DNA from: Helicoverpa zea
Lineage: Eukaryota; Arthropoda; Insecta; Lepidoptera; Noctuidae
Assembly (NCBI RefSeq): GCF_022581195.2
Contig: NC_061456.1
Coordinates: 4,714,501 to 4,778,500 of the forward strand
Direction of reading: 5' to 3'
Length of the DNA: 64,000 bases
In this document: positions 1 to 15,150 of the stretch, in pieces
Layout of the letters: each line of letters begins with the position of its first letter
Numbering within the stretch: position 1 is the stretch's first letter
Notes under the pieces: generated by a model
Told to the model about the DNA's origin: nothing
The model's input: the letters and a program-made list of their open reading frames with translations, nothing else
The model's database searches: none
Program-made: the position numbers and the translations under genes

Positions 1-3000
1 ATTGTACTGCGTCTGGGTTTTAATATAGATATGGAGGTATTAAAGGACGCAGCAATTAATATAGACACATTATATCATGGTCCAAAATAATTTTCAATTC
101 TTTATTCCAAGCACGCTCAGCTCCAATAAATAAATTGAAGTGAAGGTATGATAAACCGAAATGAAAACAGAGATGTAGCCATTACTTAGATAAATACAAC
201 ATTGCATCATTGCGGTGGCTACTGCAGGTAATATTGAATTCGTATTCGCAGTGAAAGCAGCAGAGGGTAAGCTAAGGAAAACAGAGTGTGCCGTTTCATA
301 ATTTATTTGTTGAATCTCTTACCTGGTTGTTTCATTTGCTAAATGCAAGTTGCAGGGCGAACAACAATCGAGCGTTAATTGTGATTCCACTAATTTGCAT
401 TGGCGCGACGACTTACCCGTGCTTGGCTGCCGCGCCCGCCCAACTTCTCTATAGCAAACAAGCTCGCGCCGCGCACTACGGCTATTTAAACAGGGACCCA
501 CCAAATCTGATTAAAATTAAGGTTTCATATAGCAGTGCAGCTCTCATTTAGCTCTTTTTATAATTTTGTTTACGTTTTAAGTACCCATATTGATTAGACT
601 GCCTTAAAACTGTTCGAACTTGTTCTTAATGGATTTTCAAGTGCCTCTGTCATTTACTTACAACTTTAAAATCTTCAGATTAATCGAAAGTAATATGATT
701 ACTGAGCCGAGGTGGATACACCTCCCAAGATTTTCAATCTCGTTAAAACATTTAATTCGCTAAAACCGCAATTGCATTGTAGGGAACACTGAACATTAAT
801 AACTCAAGTGCTATTTAATTGATCAAAGGCAATCAGTGGCACCGTTTCGATATTGATTCCCAGTATAGGCAACAATAACCCATTCTAGATTGCAAGGTAA
901 TGCAAGTAGCATACAGGTATCTCCAATTAACGCAGCATTGGCGCCATTAAATTCTTGTTATTGCCGAGTGTTCTCATGCATAATTAGTGGATTCACTTAA
1001 CAGAAGCAGAAACGTAGTCTCGTAGTGCAGCTGTTTTAAAATGTCTGCCTGTGACGTTTTTAATGTAAACAGCATTGCTTGCATTAAATTATGCAAGTGG
1101 CACTGGCTTTACACGATTACAGTAAATTTATGCAAGACATTATCCGAGGACAGCGGCGTCGCATAACAACGCCTTCAGTGTCCGAGCGCACGGCCCGGCT
1201 CCTCGTCGGCGTCGCCTCCTTTATGAAAACCCTCACTATGATATATGGGGGTGTGCCGACACGTTATTGCCACCCTCCACGTCTTTTGTATACAAACGTC
1301 ACTACTTTTTATATTAGCCGTTGCAATATCAGTTTATTTAGGCAATCAATTAATTCGCTGGTATAGTTAAAGCGACATTATACCCGCTAATGACGATGGG
1401 TGGGGTAAGCGCGGAACGTGGACGCGTGATAATCTCCCAACCATTAGGCCCGACCACTCGCTCGCAAATCGTCCGCATATTTTGGCCAAGATTAATTGTT
1501 CTCGAATATCATCTATCACGGTGAGCTCTCTCGTGACCGTCACTGGCAGTGCGTACGACGTTTTATTTAAGGCACAATAGGCCCCTAGAGCACCACAGTT
1601 GAGGTAATTAAATTTTTGTTAGAATAATGATACGAACCCGTAAAAACACGGTAAGTATTTTGGTAGAAAGAGGAACGAATCGCTTCGAGCCATTGTGCTT
1701 TATGAAGGTGAAACGAGGGGTGGTAATTAGCCAAATGACTATTTAATTTTTATGGTGGATTTACAAAATTATCGGATTTCGCATAAACGGCGTAGGTATT
1801 TCTTTTTCATGAAACTTACAAGACTTCTAAAATTGCATATTCTTTTGTAGATAATAAATTATAAGACATTTTTTAAATTATCGTATTTAATCAAGGGGTC
1901 GTAAAATACGAAATTTATTTAAAGAAACCATGCTAAGTACTAATTTGTTTAGACGAAATAAAGTCGATTACAGACTCTTCCGAAAGATAAAAATCCTTAG
2001 TTAAAAATACCCTTCGTCGAGTTTATTTCGTAACGGACAAGAACAAATTGAGTCAATCTTTTTTTTTTTTGCTGGAGACGAAAAACCGAAACGGTTCGCA
2101 TTTCACCATTTTCAACGTGTAAAGTTCGAATATCAATCAAGTCGACCTTTTTTCAATAACGCTACCACAGGGATCCTTTCCGAACCAATTTTTCGAGTAA
2201 TTTCGCTCTTAGATACAGTGTCCATTGGCTTTCACTGAGTTTGTTTGAACAAAACAATTTGTTGATGAAACTTTTTTCTGTATGTTTCGTGTTATAAATC
2301 TGTCTATAGCCATTCAATTGTGGAGTGTAAGGAGTTTTAAATAACCGATTTGAAATCAATTGTTACAACTGATACGAACGAATTTGAATGATATGCCAAT
2401 AATTAGGTAATATATGGCCAAACGGCATCCGTTAATAATGCGTCTATAGATAAATGGTTCCTTTGTATACTTAATGTAGCAAAAATTTATTCAAAAATAT
2501 TATTCTCACGTACTTCTAATGTCATAGCCAGGAAGTTAGGAGAATACCTTATTCTTTCTTCTTAAATCGCACGTACGAGAAAATAGGTAAGTCAGGTTTT
2601 CATAGAAGACTAAGTTTCTTGAGCTGCAAAGACATTTGCTAGTCAATCCTAATATATTTTAACGCCCACAAAAAATATGTTAGTGTAGCATCATAGATCG
2701 CACAGTGGTTTTGTTTTTGAGGTGTGCGAGGCAATGGCATAGGTAATACATATTTAAACGGAATATAAATCAATTTACATTGTATTTATTATTTTTAAAA
2801 ATCTTTATATGGTTCTGTTTATGGCGCAAAGGATTGTAAGCCGCGAAAGGAGTTGATTAAAGAGCACCAACTGAGTGCGAGTGGCGACAATGAATATTCA
2901 GTGCATAAGCATAATACGACCGCAATCTTAGTGCGCGCCGACGTCGCTGTCTCAACTGCATCGCTGCCCATTTCTCATCTTAAATGGTACGAGCAATGCC

Positions 3001-6000
3001 CGAACTACCCCTTATACATCGTTTTTTCATAACTTTCTTTATATAGAACGAAGGACCAAATGTAGCTCGCTCAAATCTAATCCGCCAAATGACATCGATT
3101 CCGTACAAATTGCGGCCCGAAATAGGCTCCGATGTAATAATATCATCAAACACGCAAGCATGAATGAGATCCATCACCGTCTCTAAGAATACTGATATGG
3201 AAACTTTGTACGCGTAAGGGATACAGCTAGTTTTTTGCGGCCGAATTTTACGATCCTAATATTTGCGACCGGCCAAAGATATGCCTGTAAGTAACAGCAT
3301 AATGCATGAATGAAAACGCTGACATCATATAACGTGAGCAGAATCTCCATATAGATTGCTAAACATCGCCTGATCGACAGATCCTCAGCCAAAATAAATA
3401 AACACACTCTATTGAATGTTTACTTATCTCTCAAAATGCGAACGCATTTTATGTCACGAACACGAGTTAAATAAGACCAGTATTTTATCTCAAAACAACA
3501 TCGTTAGGCAGCAATGAGATCGTGTGAAGACCCAACAAGGTTGACATAAATACCAATTAAAACCTTTGAACTCTCCCAGCGTGTATCAATTTATTTTAGG
3601 ATATTCGTAGGATCTTCTATGAAACTTAATAATTCGATTAAAATCTAATAAAACAAACCTGACGACGTGGTGACTCAACGATGAAGGCAATATGGAAAAT
3701 CACAAACTAATGGGCGATGAAATCATAAAGCGGTCGCGTGCGAAGGTAGGTACATTGTTCACTACCCCGCCATAAAATTCAAGGACAAAACCGATTCATG
3801 AATGTTGTATGTATTTAAATTTTTGTGCAAATATCGGAATCAAAATTAAACAAAACTATAATAAAACATTCAAAATCGTCTTACCCTTTTTGCGGTTGAT
3901 TACATTCGCAGACAGGATAAAGTTATATTTACACACTTAATTTTACTTAAAATCTTAATAATATAAAAGTTTAAAGTATAACAGCGTTATTTGTCTATAA
4001 ACACATCAAAATTTTAGATAACAAAGAGGAAGCAACACTTATTGTCACACATTTCGTACGCGGATAGTGAGCGAGATCGCGGCGCGCGCCACACGTCCGA
4101 CCTCGGTTGTGTCTGGGGCATACTGACTCTACTGACTCGAGTCTGAATTTTATTGGTGATACCGGAGGCGGCCAGCGATATCAAAGCGGGCGGTCGGCCT
4201 GTAGGGCGGGCGCGGCTACGAGAACTCTACGCTACGCGCTACGAGGCGAACAACAAAAAATGTTAAATAATATAAGCAGGAAGATTGTATCATTGAATGC
4301 GCGTTTTAGGTAAAACAATCTTCTTATGGAATTGAGATACTCTCTTATGCTAACAATACAGATAAAACCAAATGCTGGTAGCGGGAAAAGGAAAACAAAG
4401 CGTGTATGAAGCGGCGCATTAACTCAATAGACAAATTTTTCGCCAGTCTGGAAAAATATTCACTGTAGAAAAATTAGACAAGCTCCAACCGCGACAGTCC
4501 ATCTATTTGGAGCCGACAACGTACGCTCGCGCCCTCGCGATACAAAGGCACGATCCTCCCCGATTAATACTAAGCACGCCAATAAATATTGATACTAGCT
4601 TCTTTGTCTTGCACGGAAGATTCGTTCCCTTTTATTAATGGGACACTCACGTTTGCCTGACAAATAGCGAACCTCAGATACGTTTTGGATTTCACATTAT
4701 TTTGCTCCTGGCGTTGCTTTATTGTATCGATATATTCGCATTATTACGTTAATGTAAGCGCATTTGATGTTCTTGTGACTTTCTTATTACCTACTTTCGC
4801 GAAATATGTGGCTTTATTCCGTTATTCTTATACAACAAACTGTCTTTATTAAATTCGATGGGAAAAATCAGTCTCAATTCCCATGAGAAGGTAAGTAAAT
4901 ATGAACATGTGCGGTAACAAAGGAGGCGAAACTGAAATATCTCATGCTCCTGTAATAACACTCCATGCTCTTAAAACCAGAAGACAGTAGCAATAAGATT
5001 GCCAATAGAAGCATCACTCTGGCTTCTTGACAAACAATTCTCGTATACCTATAGCTTCCATTACTTCTAATTACAAATGTAGGGGATGAATAGGTATCGA
5101 CATGTATTTTAGAACGCTAAATATAATCGAAGACGTCTTTGGCGTTAGCAAACAGATCAGCGAATGAAAGGAGCATACCTAATTAATATATGCCGCTCGA
5201 ACCAAAGGCTTTGACGTGATATACAATGTTATCCACCGATTCAAAATATTTTGCACGCTCTTTATTCTATTTACTTCGGTTTGATAATAATATACGCGTC
5301 TGACATTCGAGACCTTTAGTTGTCATTAGGGACGATCGGTGACCTATAGACTTCCAAGTATTAGGTTCACAACACCTCTAATGATCTTATATTTGGGCTG
5401 TTTATACAGATGGTATTGAATATAGAAGTTACTAGAAACTTTATGATATTTGAGAACAGGGTTTGGGTTCAATTCTCTGGTGGGTTAGTCAGTAACGAGT
5501 TTGTCATTGCCCTGTGATAAAGGCTTATTGAGTTAAGAGGATGATTGATAGGCAATTTACAAAAATGAACTTTAAAAATTTCACAAGAGATGGCATAAGG
5601 CAAATCGAACCTCACGAAACTCAACCTTCCATTTATGAAGGTATCAAATACATATATATGTAGCAACTTTACTAGGTGCAAGCTAAAGAGTATCATTGTT
5701 GTTTTCTTTAGCGGTTGTGTCCTGTATATTTTAAACACCTCTGCTAAGACTCGTGTCACGTAACGTGGCGCGTTCATCATGGCCGCTGCGACGGGCACAA
5801 GTGCCGCTTGCTAGAGAACAGGCGTCCTGAACATTATGGCCACAGCGTTGCCAGATGTCACCGCTTTTCTAGGACGTCCTGACCGCTCGCGCTCTGACTT
5901 ACGAGAAAATCTGACACGAATGTTAATATCGAAGATAGTTTCGATCCTTTTAAAAGCAGTAAAACTTAATCCTAGTTTTTAATCTAAAATACTCTGACAC

Positions 6001-9000
6001 GTTAGGTATATAAAACTTTCTATGTGCTGAAAAGTAAGGAAAAACATCTATGCACTTTTTTATATTGAAAAACATAAGTGGCATTCAAACTATAATAATA
6101 CATTTCGAGACGCTAAACAAAAAATATGCAACTCAGAACGGTCTAAAGTTGAAATATAATATAATTGGAACCCAAAAGTTATCCTTTAAGCAAAACTAGA
6201 AGAAATTTTAATCATAAGCAACGATAAAGCTGCTCAATAGGGACTATTTACCATTTAAATTCAGATTAACGAACTTTTGCACCACCTGTAATAAAAGCCA
6301 GTCCCGAAATCTGCTTTATTGGAGTTGGCAACACTAATTACGGCTCACTCTCCGCCAACAGGCGAGAAAAAGCAAAAGCGAAAAAGATCCTTATTCTTTT
6401 ATTGCGCTTCGTCCTCTACAATTGGTATTACGACAAATGTATGAAGATGAGGCTTGGAGGCCTCACCTTTTTATTGGTCATTAAATCCAACCGTGCCTCC
6501 GAGGAAACAATAAATCATCGATTTATTTATGTGATGACTATGTTGCCGTAATAAAATAGCAATAAAAATGGCAAGTATCGATTACTACGTCATCAAGATT
6601 GTGGAATCGTAATCACTTGTTATTTACGAACCTGTATTTGTACTAGGATGTCAACGACTATAAACTCCGATTTAATCAAAGTGAAGCGACATAATCACAT
6701 TATCTACTTACATAGAAGATTTTATCAGGTATCAGGATTAGGTAGCGACTGAAGCATATATCTATGTAAGTATGTATATGGCACACATAAAACATTCATT
6801 GCCGATTTGCAAAGTTATGAATTTTGTCCCAACTTTCGATTGAGGTTAAAAATCCACAACGAACGATTATAGCACTCGTTCTTTTTCTACAACATGAAAT
6901 TAAAGACAGCGTGCACAATAGCAATCAAGTGACAAAAACTGCGGATTACCCGCGTGGAAACACACGCGTGTTGAAGAAAGTGATAAATGAGTTAGTGGCG
7001 GCTACGTTTGTGGCAAGCAAGGATGGGTATCAGTGCGCGCGATGATTGCATGTAGGTACGGCTACATTCACGCTATCACCAGAAGCAGCACGGGCCATCC
7101 TCACGCGATGTACCGTCCCTACACTTCGCAGCCATGATCTACCCTCCCTTTCTCGCTCACAAACGGCGAACTCGTAAAATTTTCTTTTTATTTTTATTGC
7201 ACGTAGATAACACGGCAATGCTTGATAGGCATGAATTATTTCCTTAATTATTCTTCAGTAGCTTCTTTCCCGGTTTGACATAATAAATAGTGCACGATTC
7301 TTTATAATTAAATGGACCGAATTTAAGCCTTTTGTTCAGTTACATTTTCTTAACAAAGAAATGGTCACTTTTGCATTATATACGAGTGACCTACACGGAA
7401 TGAGCTCCATGTTTTCGATGGTTGTAATGTTTCAGATAGAGGTACATAGTTTATTCCTTCGGAGGAATAATTAAATTTTAATATTTAAGGCTGTGCTGAT
7501 AGTTCGTAATGAAATTCTGTCAGCAACGTGACAAAGGTCAGCCTCGACCCATCGCGTGATTAAACCCAAGAATTAACTGTATATTATTTTTCACTTGTTC
7601 GATATACTATTGGGAAAACTAAATCATACGCACGACTGGTACCTATCCCGCATATAGCTCCATGTAATTGAAAATACATGGTTATATTAAAATTGAGTAT
7701 ATCCTAGAGAGCGTAAACGTTGTGGACAACATCCCCCAGACTGTTGTCGAGAAGATAAAGTGGAGTTTTCCAATAACAGCGTGAGAACTTGTAAACAACA
7801 TGCATTAATGATGCAACGACTGATAGTTGAACGTATATGCAACGTTCGAGACACTCCAAACATCCTTAAGTACTTACGAACTGGTAATAAAATGAGAAAC
7901 GTAAGCGCGTGTTCGGGCTCTAGTAGGTACTTTTGCATAGAATTCGGGGAAAATTCAACTGTTCCAATGTTGCCTGAAAGCTTATGTCCTATATTGTCTG
8001 ATAATGTACAATGGACTCAATTTACAAGGTGACTTTTATTCAACTTTCAGAGTGAAGGCGGCGTACATTAGCAAGCAACGTGTACATCGATAGAGATGAC
8101 ACGTCATCTCATGTTCAACGCGTCATGCTTTTAATGTGTCGCTGAATAGGTACGTGTGCTCCATCGCAACAAGTATAAAGTTTCATACGCATATAACAAC
8201 GGAGGCTTTTAGCCACCTTGCACTCGCTGTAGTAGGTTCATTTATGAAAAGCTTTCAGGTTCGACACGGTTAACGGGAAGCTCTATTCAAATCGCCTTTC
8301 CTTTCGACAAGCCTTTACATAAATCAAGTATTGAATAAACTATTTTCTCCGCTGAAGATTTGTTCCCATGTAGCCTGTTGTCTATTTAGATATTTTGTGC
8401 TTTATCGGGATGGTTTTGTTTCAGAATTTGAAGCTACGTTGATGTATTTTGTTGAAGTAAATTAAATAAATTTTTCACTGATAGAACCAATGAACAAAAT
8501 ATGTAGACGGATAGTTATGTATTACCAAAATGTCGTTGTCCTAGCTCCGGGGATTCGATTAAATGGTCGATAACCAAACATAACCTAACGTAAACTAACC
8601 TAAACAGAATCCCTGAAGTCTTTGTCAAGATAGTGAGTTTGTGTAAGGGATTTTTACTTATTCCGCAGAATCCTTGAGTTGGCGGAATAAACATTTTTTG
8701 CTTACGGATTAGTTGTGATCCCATGGACTAATACCACGCAAGGGTTTTGGCATGATATTATAGAATGTTCCGAGTCATCAGTCTACGTGGAATTCCTTTT
8801 TTATTTAGCTATGGGATTCAGTAAAAGGGTTCTGTCGAAGTCAGCTGATGTTGTTTTGTTTGGCTGAGATAACCACATTTTTATCCATATGCGACGCTTT
8901 TTTTATTGGAAAATAAAATGAGTACAGCTAAATGATTACTATCAGTAAACAATATTCATTGTCAAAATAACAAGGCTTCAGATAACCATGATTATTTAAT

Positions 9001-12000
9001 TTACTATGTTGTAGCTCACTGGGTAATTTTTAGAACTAATTCTTCGCGAAATTAGAACTACCAATACCGATTTCAGCGTCATTAGCTTAGCACAATTCTC
9101 TGTATAATTCAATTGGAAAACGGGAGATTAAAGTAAAAATATTGTTGGAATCGACACGGTTGATTGGACGCCTGCGCAAATAGATAGGGCAGTCCAGCCG
9201 CAGCGGTGCATAAGCTTCGGGGCGCGTTCGTGACGGAGGTAAGCGGCTCAGGCGAAGTGCTACCTCGATCTTCAGGAGCTACAATGAAAAAGCTTTTACC
9301 CTTAAAGTAGAAATCAGTTATAGTACGCCTATTTTTAATAAATGGGTTATGGGTAAATCAGAAAGGTTGTTGCTCGTGTGCTACAGTGAAAATGTTGTAG
9401 TAATAGAAGGAATTGTCTCTATGGAGGACTCAATACTGAGCCCTCGATTTTGTTTGATAGAAGACATAATTTTAGGCATCTTTGTTATTCGTTTTATCAG
9501 CATAGCTTAGGTATACTACCTCCTTCAAGTTGTAAGTAATTAAAATTACGACGAAATATTTACATACGCCCGCTATAAAATTATTCATACCCTAGATCTT
9601 AAACAGACTTACGTTTTAGACTTGCACCTGAGTTCAAGTATCATGATTATTTTATTTTCAAGTAAATTATTGTAAGTGCCTTGTGTTTAATCTTGCAGGG
9701 TGAGCCAAATTAAATGTCACAGTTGGTCGTAATGTAAGTGATTTTAATATATGAAGAACTGTGTTAATCTGTTTGGTTTCACAATCTGTAACGAATCTTG
9801 CTATGTGTGACTTGATTAAAATGTTTTGGCAAAATCTGCAAAAACAATTTCTAAGAATACTATTGAATTGGGTACGCATTGTTATTTGTGCGTTATGTAT
9901 GTAATGGTATTGTACGGGCTCATTGCAATTTTGATGAGAAACTGAAAAGTATTTTGTTTCGGATAATAGTATTGTTCTAACAACATGATATTGCATACTA
10001 TATCTGTATTTATACTAATACATATTATAAACTTACAAGATAAATCGGTTTACTATTGCGTGTATAAATGCACAAGATTTGGAACGAACAACAATTTTCC
10101 CAAGGCAAAACCCGTAGCGGAGTGCAACGGATAAAACTTTTTTCATAAAAGTACAACGAGGCAGTGGGCTGCGAAGAAAGAGCGAACAAGTGAACAGTTG
10201 TCGAGGTTACTTATTAACTTTTATAAGTTCAACATTTTATATTATTTGCATTATTGGCAATACAACTTACTAAGTCACTGGAGGGAATACGTTTAGCAAA
10301 TAGAACAGTAAAGTCGATATTATGAACATACGCACAAATGTAATTTGATCTCCAGGATAATATGTGCTTAATTCCATTTGCCGAATCAAATAACAGAACA
10401 AATCAAATTTATTTGCTTTATTGGAAAAGTATAAGGTTGCAAATTTCGTTTAAATCTGATTGTAAAACGAGGCAGACAAACGTACATAAATGGAGAATAA
10501 ATTCAACCAAAGAATGGTAGAGACAATGCCAAGAATGTAGAGGAAAGTTTTTTCATAAATGTGCAAGGAGCGAACAGCTGACGACTGGCTCCGGGCGCTC
10601 TGTCTCACTGTACCCGACTTTCTGGCAAATGTGTTAAAACGGGAAAGTATCTCGAGAATTCTATCCTTAGCCCGAGGCAATACGTATTACGGAAAAAAAC
10701 TGTTAAATGTTCCGTTCGGAAGTCGAAAACGATTTCATGAAAGCAACATCTTCAAAGGGAAGTTTTCTTATATTAACGTTCAAGCTGCTTTAAAATTTTT
10801 CGTAATGGAAGTTAAATCCGCGCCATCAAGGGCGATGCTTATCAAAGCTTCAGTTTATATTCAAAATTGTACGGTAGAAACGGTTGTGACAACAGTAACA
10901 GAATTGACTTTGATTGATGACGTAACCTATGCTACGCACTGTAAAATGATTCGATGATGGATGACAAAAAAACAACAATAATGAATAGGCGCAAAGGCAA
11001 TCGTGTTTTGACATAAAAACAGGTTTCATGGCTTTTTGAATAACAAGAGCATTTATTGTCTACCAAAAGTCTATAATGCACAATTATAATGATTATTCTA
11101 AAATATATACCTACAGAATGTTCATATTTCTAGTGAACAATAAGTTCAATAAGCCTTTCACAAAGCATACGAGCAACATTCAGTTTCAAACTTAGGTGAC
11201 TATAATAACTACCTATAATTGGATTCCTTACCATTACAACAAACGGATTGTCGTGTCTAAACTAAATCAAACTTTGTTTCCGCCGGGAGTCACCGTCGAG
11301 TTGCCGTCGCGTTGCCGTCGTTACAGGAGATATTGGGAACAAACTATAACCCATTTTAGTTCATTATCATATTGCTGCTACCAACAGTCGAAGCTACGGA
11401 AGGAGCGCTTAAATTGCGCAACAGAGACAAGATATGAATAGTTCAAGCCTCGTTAAAAGTTTAACGTGCACTGTAATGAAGAGGGTGCCTATCAGTTCGC
11501 ATACTAAGATACAAAAACTAGTAAGTATGTGGTTCCAATCGATTACGTTTTCGATGTAATGAACGAATTAAAATTCAAAGAAGTGTAATGAAATGTCAGC
11601 CGCATTGTCAATGCGACATGTGTCCGAATTAATTATATTGCAAAAATGAGCCGCACAATTAATGAATAATACATGTACGTATCGTAGTCATCCATGCACA
11701 TCGGTGCAGCTACGTTGATGGAGAGAGTGAATGACGGGAAAGTGAAATCGCTATATATCATATCTTCAGGTTACTCAAACGTTACAGATACGTTAATTTT
11801 TGATGCTCTGAGCAAATGTTTTTTCTTTTTTAAATATTAAAAACACAATATAAATGATTATTTCAATAGGAATCGTAAAATATTATAGCGTTGGGCATTA
11901 GACACAAATCTTGAACAGACGTCGCCACTTAAAATAAGCTGGCACGATTTCAAGTGCCGCCAACCTGAATGCGAAGTATTCAGTTCATCAAAACCAGATG

Positions 12001-13384
12001 TTTCCGAGTCCTATGTAAACACGGAAATTTACGCGGCACGTATGATTAAACACTATCCTATAATGAGTGTTTACAAAACTGTTTACTTATTAAACACCAA
12101 CATTTTAGTATCGGCAGTAACCCATACAGTTGTTTCTGTAAATACAAAGTTTATCGCGTGCCAGGAGCGAATCAAATTGAATTATAATCGAATGTTCCTA
12201 ACGAACTCTTGTTTTGTTTGAAAACTTACATAGAGCGTCAACAAGACATCCTATAATTTAGCCTACAACATAGTTGATCAACATATGGGTCCTGTCTCTG
12301 TGATATCTAAAGATTTGTTCATCGTATCCTTGTATCCTTATCCTTACTGGATCCGAGTTGCTTACCTTGATCAGTTCAACAGTTATGAAAAATCATGAAA
12401 CAATTTTATCAATCCATCACAAAGGAGGAACGATGTAATAAAAGGTTATTACCTTGACAGCTTTATTATTTTCCGATCGACATGATTACATCCTAAAAAA
12501 TGAGTGTAATCCACGAAGCCGAAACATTGAAATCGGAAATTGTTTCGGAGGTTTGTAGCCTGCCGATTTCGTAAGAGACGATCTTCGGAATGCTTATAAA
12601 AATTCACAGTGGCTACGCTTGGGGAGGTTCGACGACATTAAACGTTTTAATGTTATAAACAAACAGTAGATGTTGGCCATGGTCCAACTGGGCTGGGCGC
12701 CGGCGCTACCGTTACGTTAGAACTGCGTCCCGTTTCAGATACACCTATTGCTCTATCGCATAGTTGATATTAAGATCTGCGGCTAATGAATGAAAGTAGT
12801 TTTATATCTTATATTATATCCTAGTTTAATTCAGTAATCCGTAACGTCCCCTTTGTCTTTTAAGATTAACATTAAATTAAAATTTCGTCATAATTAAATT
12901 CAGAATACAAATAAAGACTGAAGACATAATCCCAAAATGCAATAGAGGTGGAGGTGCCCTTGTCTCTATTTCCAACGTCAAACAATTAAATTATAAAATT
13001 AATCCGCAAAGAGGTTGCCTATTTATATTGTAAACTTGCCCAGTTTATTCTCGGCTTCAATTAAATCGTGGCTAAGCTCGCAAGTTGCGCAGTTATAGAG
13101 GTACTATTATCTGCATGAAATTTGACTCACAAACCGCAGTCTCCCTAGAGGTAGTGGGTCGACATAACTCGACCCAAGTTGAAAGCTTTAATTACGTGGA
13201 CTGAGTTGTTCACGCAGGTGACTCCTTAATTACAGGGCCGAAATTGAGCTGCCCATTCAACTGACACGTTTGCAAACGGATTATCATGACATATATCCAA
13301 AAGTTTTATATTATGTACCTAACTTGTGATTATAAAACCTCCATCGTTGTCAGGAAACACATCCACAATGACGCTAATTAAAAT
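1..13384. other. Gene-free stretch, no supported coding region
   Basis: I find no reading frame with recognisable domains or a convincing splice chain here. The longest ATG frame (10559-10957, 132 codons) has no domain I know, and the others are typical of AT-rich non-coding DNA. GC- and CpG-rich islands stand out at about 4060-4260, 5750-5890 and 9165-9260. The first two precede GTAAA/GTAAG-like donors only loosely, but the 9165 block runs into a good GAG|GTAAGC donor near 9240, so untranslated first exons are possible yet unproven. A near-perfect palindrome (GAGATGAC, two bases, GTCATCTC) sits at 8093-8110. A distal intron or regulatory DNA of a gene outside the window would look like this. 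Confidence 0.5.
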
Positions 13385-13909
13385 AAACCGGCCAAGTGCG
13401 AGTCGGACTCGCGCACCGAGGGTTCCGTACAAATCCTGTATAGATAAAAAGCGAGTCTCGCGCCAGCCGCAACTTTCCACATAGATAGGTTTGACTGCCA
13501 TTGTGGGATCGATAGCAAAGATCAGATATAGTTATGGGAACTCCTTTACAATTTATAACGTAACCTTGTGTTGGAGCTTATTTTATTTTAGGTGATGAGA
13601 ATTCACTACTAATGGGATCTTTTATTTTTGAGGGATTAATCACCTAACGAGCCCCAGTTTCAGGTTTTTTTCGAAACTGCCTGACGACTTGTAACTGTCG
13701 AATTGTAACAACGACTGCTAGAGAGTAGGATTCGGGGCTGCTGGCTTTATGTTTCTAGAGCCTTGACAAAAGTGTAATTCTGTCCCTTTCTTTGTTTTAT
13801 AAAGTCGGCTTTATTTTATTTTGTAGCATTTTACAAACAAATCCAACTTCAAACATATAAAAAAGCAACAAGAAAACAAAAGCAAGAAAGAAATTAAAAA
13901 GATGTTAGG

Positions 13910-13981
13910 TGCATCGGTCTAGAAGTCGGTGTCTAGAGGATGCATTATATTTATTTTAGCACCGAGATCTAGACCGATGCA
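13910..13981. repeat. Nested inverted repeat (hairpin) inside the composite repeat
   Basis: Arms of 22 bases (13910-13931 and 13960-13981) pair at 20 of 22 positions, built on the GCATCGGTCTAGA motif, with a 28-base loop. Outside them a second perfect 12-base pair of arms (CAACAAGAAAAC at 13866-13877 and its complement at 13989-14000) closes a larger stem. It is either a small foldback element that inserted into the repeat or part of the repeat's own structure. Confidence 0.7.
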
Positions 13982-14449
13982 TATAAACAGTTTTCTTGTT
14001 GATTTTAGAAGTTGTTTTTTTTTTTTTGTAAAAAGTTTTTATTTTTAACTTTTGTGAAAAGTTCTCGTCAATACGAATAATATAAGCCCAAACACGACGT
14101 TACTAAATCATACCGTTGAGGAGTTCTCTCGACTTTCTCACGTCTCCATCATCAAGAAAGCTCTAAACCTTCACTGTTTGATAGTATCACCAGACATACA
14201 TCTGAGAATCAAGTTTTAATCCTATGCATGCCTACAATTTCTGATAGTTGCCCTCGATTTCTCAGGATTTCCATCATCAGATCCTGACCGAATGACAATG
14301 GAAATAAACGACGAGTATACTCTTTTACTAAAAAGAAATGATTTCTCAAATCCGTCAAACTTGGTCGTTTAAATTCCCCATTAAAATGAGGAAAATATTT
14401 GATTTGATTTGATAATATTTTAATATTTTATGTAACTTCAAATTTATCA

Positions 14450-15035
14450 TTTTCGCAATTTTTCCTTTATCTGTACTATATAACGTTGCTTCTTGCCGAA
14501 TTTCAAGATTCTGAGTTCACGGGAAGTACCTTGTAGGTTTTGATTCCCTAGCGTGTGACGGAAATTCGTCCAAGGTGTCGGTATAACTGCTGTATCTTTT
14601 GATCGCGTTAACTTAGATGTTTGATTTTTTTTTCACTGCCTAAAGGGACAATAGACCTAGGTATTTGGTATAAATTTCAATTTGATACCTTTATTCGTTC
14701 GTGAGAAATAAGGTAGTAAGTTTCATTTTATTAAAATATTTTTTTTAACATTATATAACTGAAAAAATGAGATTTTCGTAATTTTTCCTATATTTGCATT
14801 ATATGACAATACTTCATGCCAAATTTCAAGACTCTGAGTTTACGGGAAGTATCCTGTAGGTTTTGATTCCTTTGCGAGTGTCGAAAATTTGTTGAAAATA
14901 TCGACATAATCGGCTGTATCTTTTGATTGGCTTGGCTTAGAAGTTTGATATTTTCACAGCTTAAAGGGACAATAGACCTGAGTACTTCATGTGAATTTCA
15001 GCTTGATACGTCCACGCGTTCTTGAGATAAAGGGT
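14450..15035. repeat. Diverged tandem duplication, unit about 323 bp
   Basis: Corresponding blocks recur with an offset of about 323 bases: TTTCGCAATTTTTCCT then TTTCGTAATTTTTCCT, GCCGAATTTCAAGATTCTG (14495) then GCCAAATTTCAAGACTCTG (14818), TACCTTGTAGGTTTTGATTC then its near copy, and AAAGGGACAATAGACCT in both. The divergence is substantial, so the duplication is old or belongs to the element family rather than to this insertion. Confidence 0.75.
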
Positions 15036-15038
15036 CTT

Positions 15039-15089
<51 letters not shown>
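15039..15089. repeat. (GACA)n microsatellite, about 12-13 units
   Basis: An uninterrupted tetranucleotide run just inside the right end of the composite repeat. Its position next to the terminal AGGGTTCCGT block is typical of this lepidopteran repeat family, so the microsatellite probably came with the element. Confidence 0.9.
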
Positions 15090-15150
15090 GGACAACAAAG
15101 TGATCCTATAAGGGTTCCGTTTTTTCCTTTTGAGGTACGGAACCCTAAAA

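Larger units (their letters stand above)
13385..15150. repeat. Composite dispersed repeat, about 1.77 kb, with GACA microsatellite near its right end
   Basis: The left end carries the GGCCAAGTGCGAGTCGGACT...AGGGTTCCGTAC block and the right end carries (GACA)n followed by the inverse block GGTACGGAACCCT. I recognise this pair of ends as a very common interspersed repeat of moths and butterflies, usually only a few hundred bases long. The copy is enlarged by a large internal hairpin (13866-14000) and a diverged direct duplication (14450-14770 against 14771-15035). The inverse AGGGTTCCGTAC/GTACGGAACCCT boxes lie near both ends, which suggests a non-autonomous element. Its class (Helitron-like or other) cannot be decided here. 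No protein-coding capacity is seen. Confidence 0.6.
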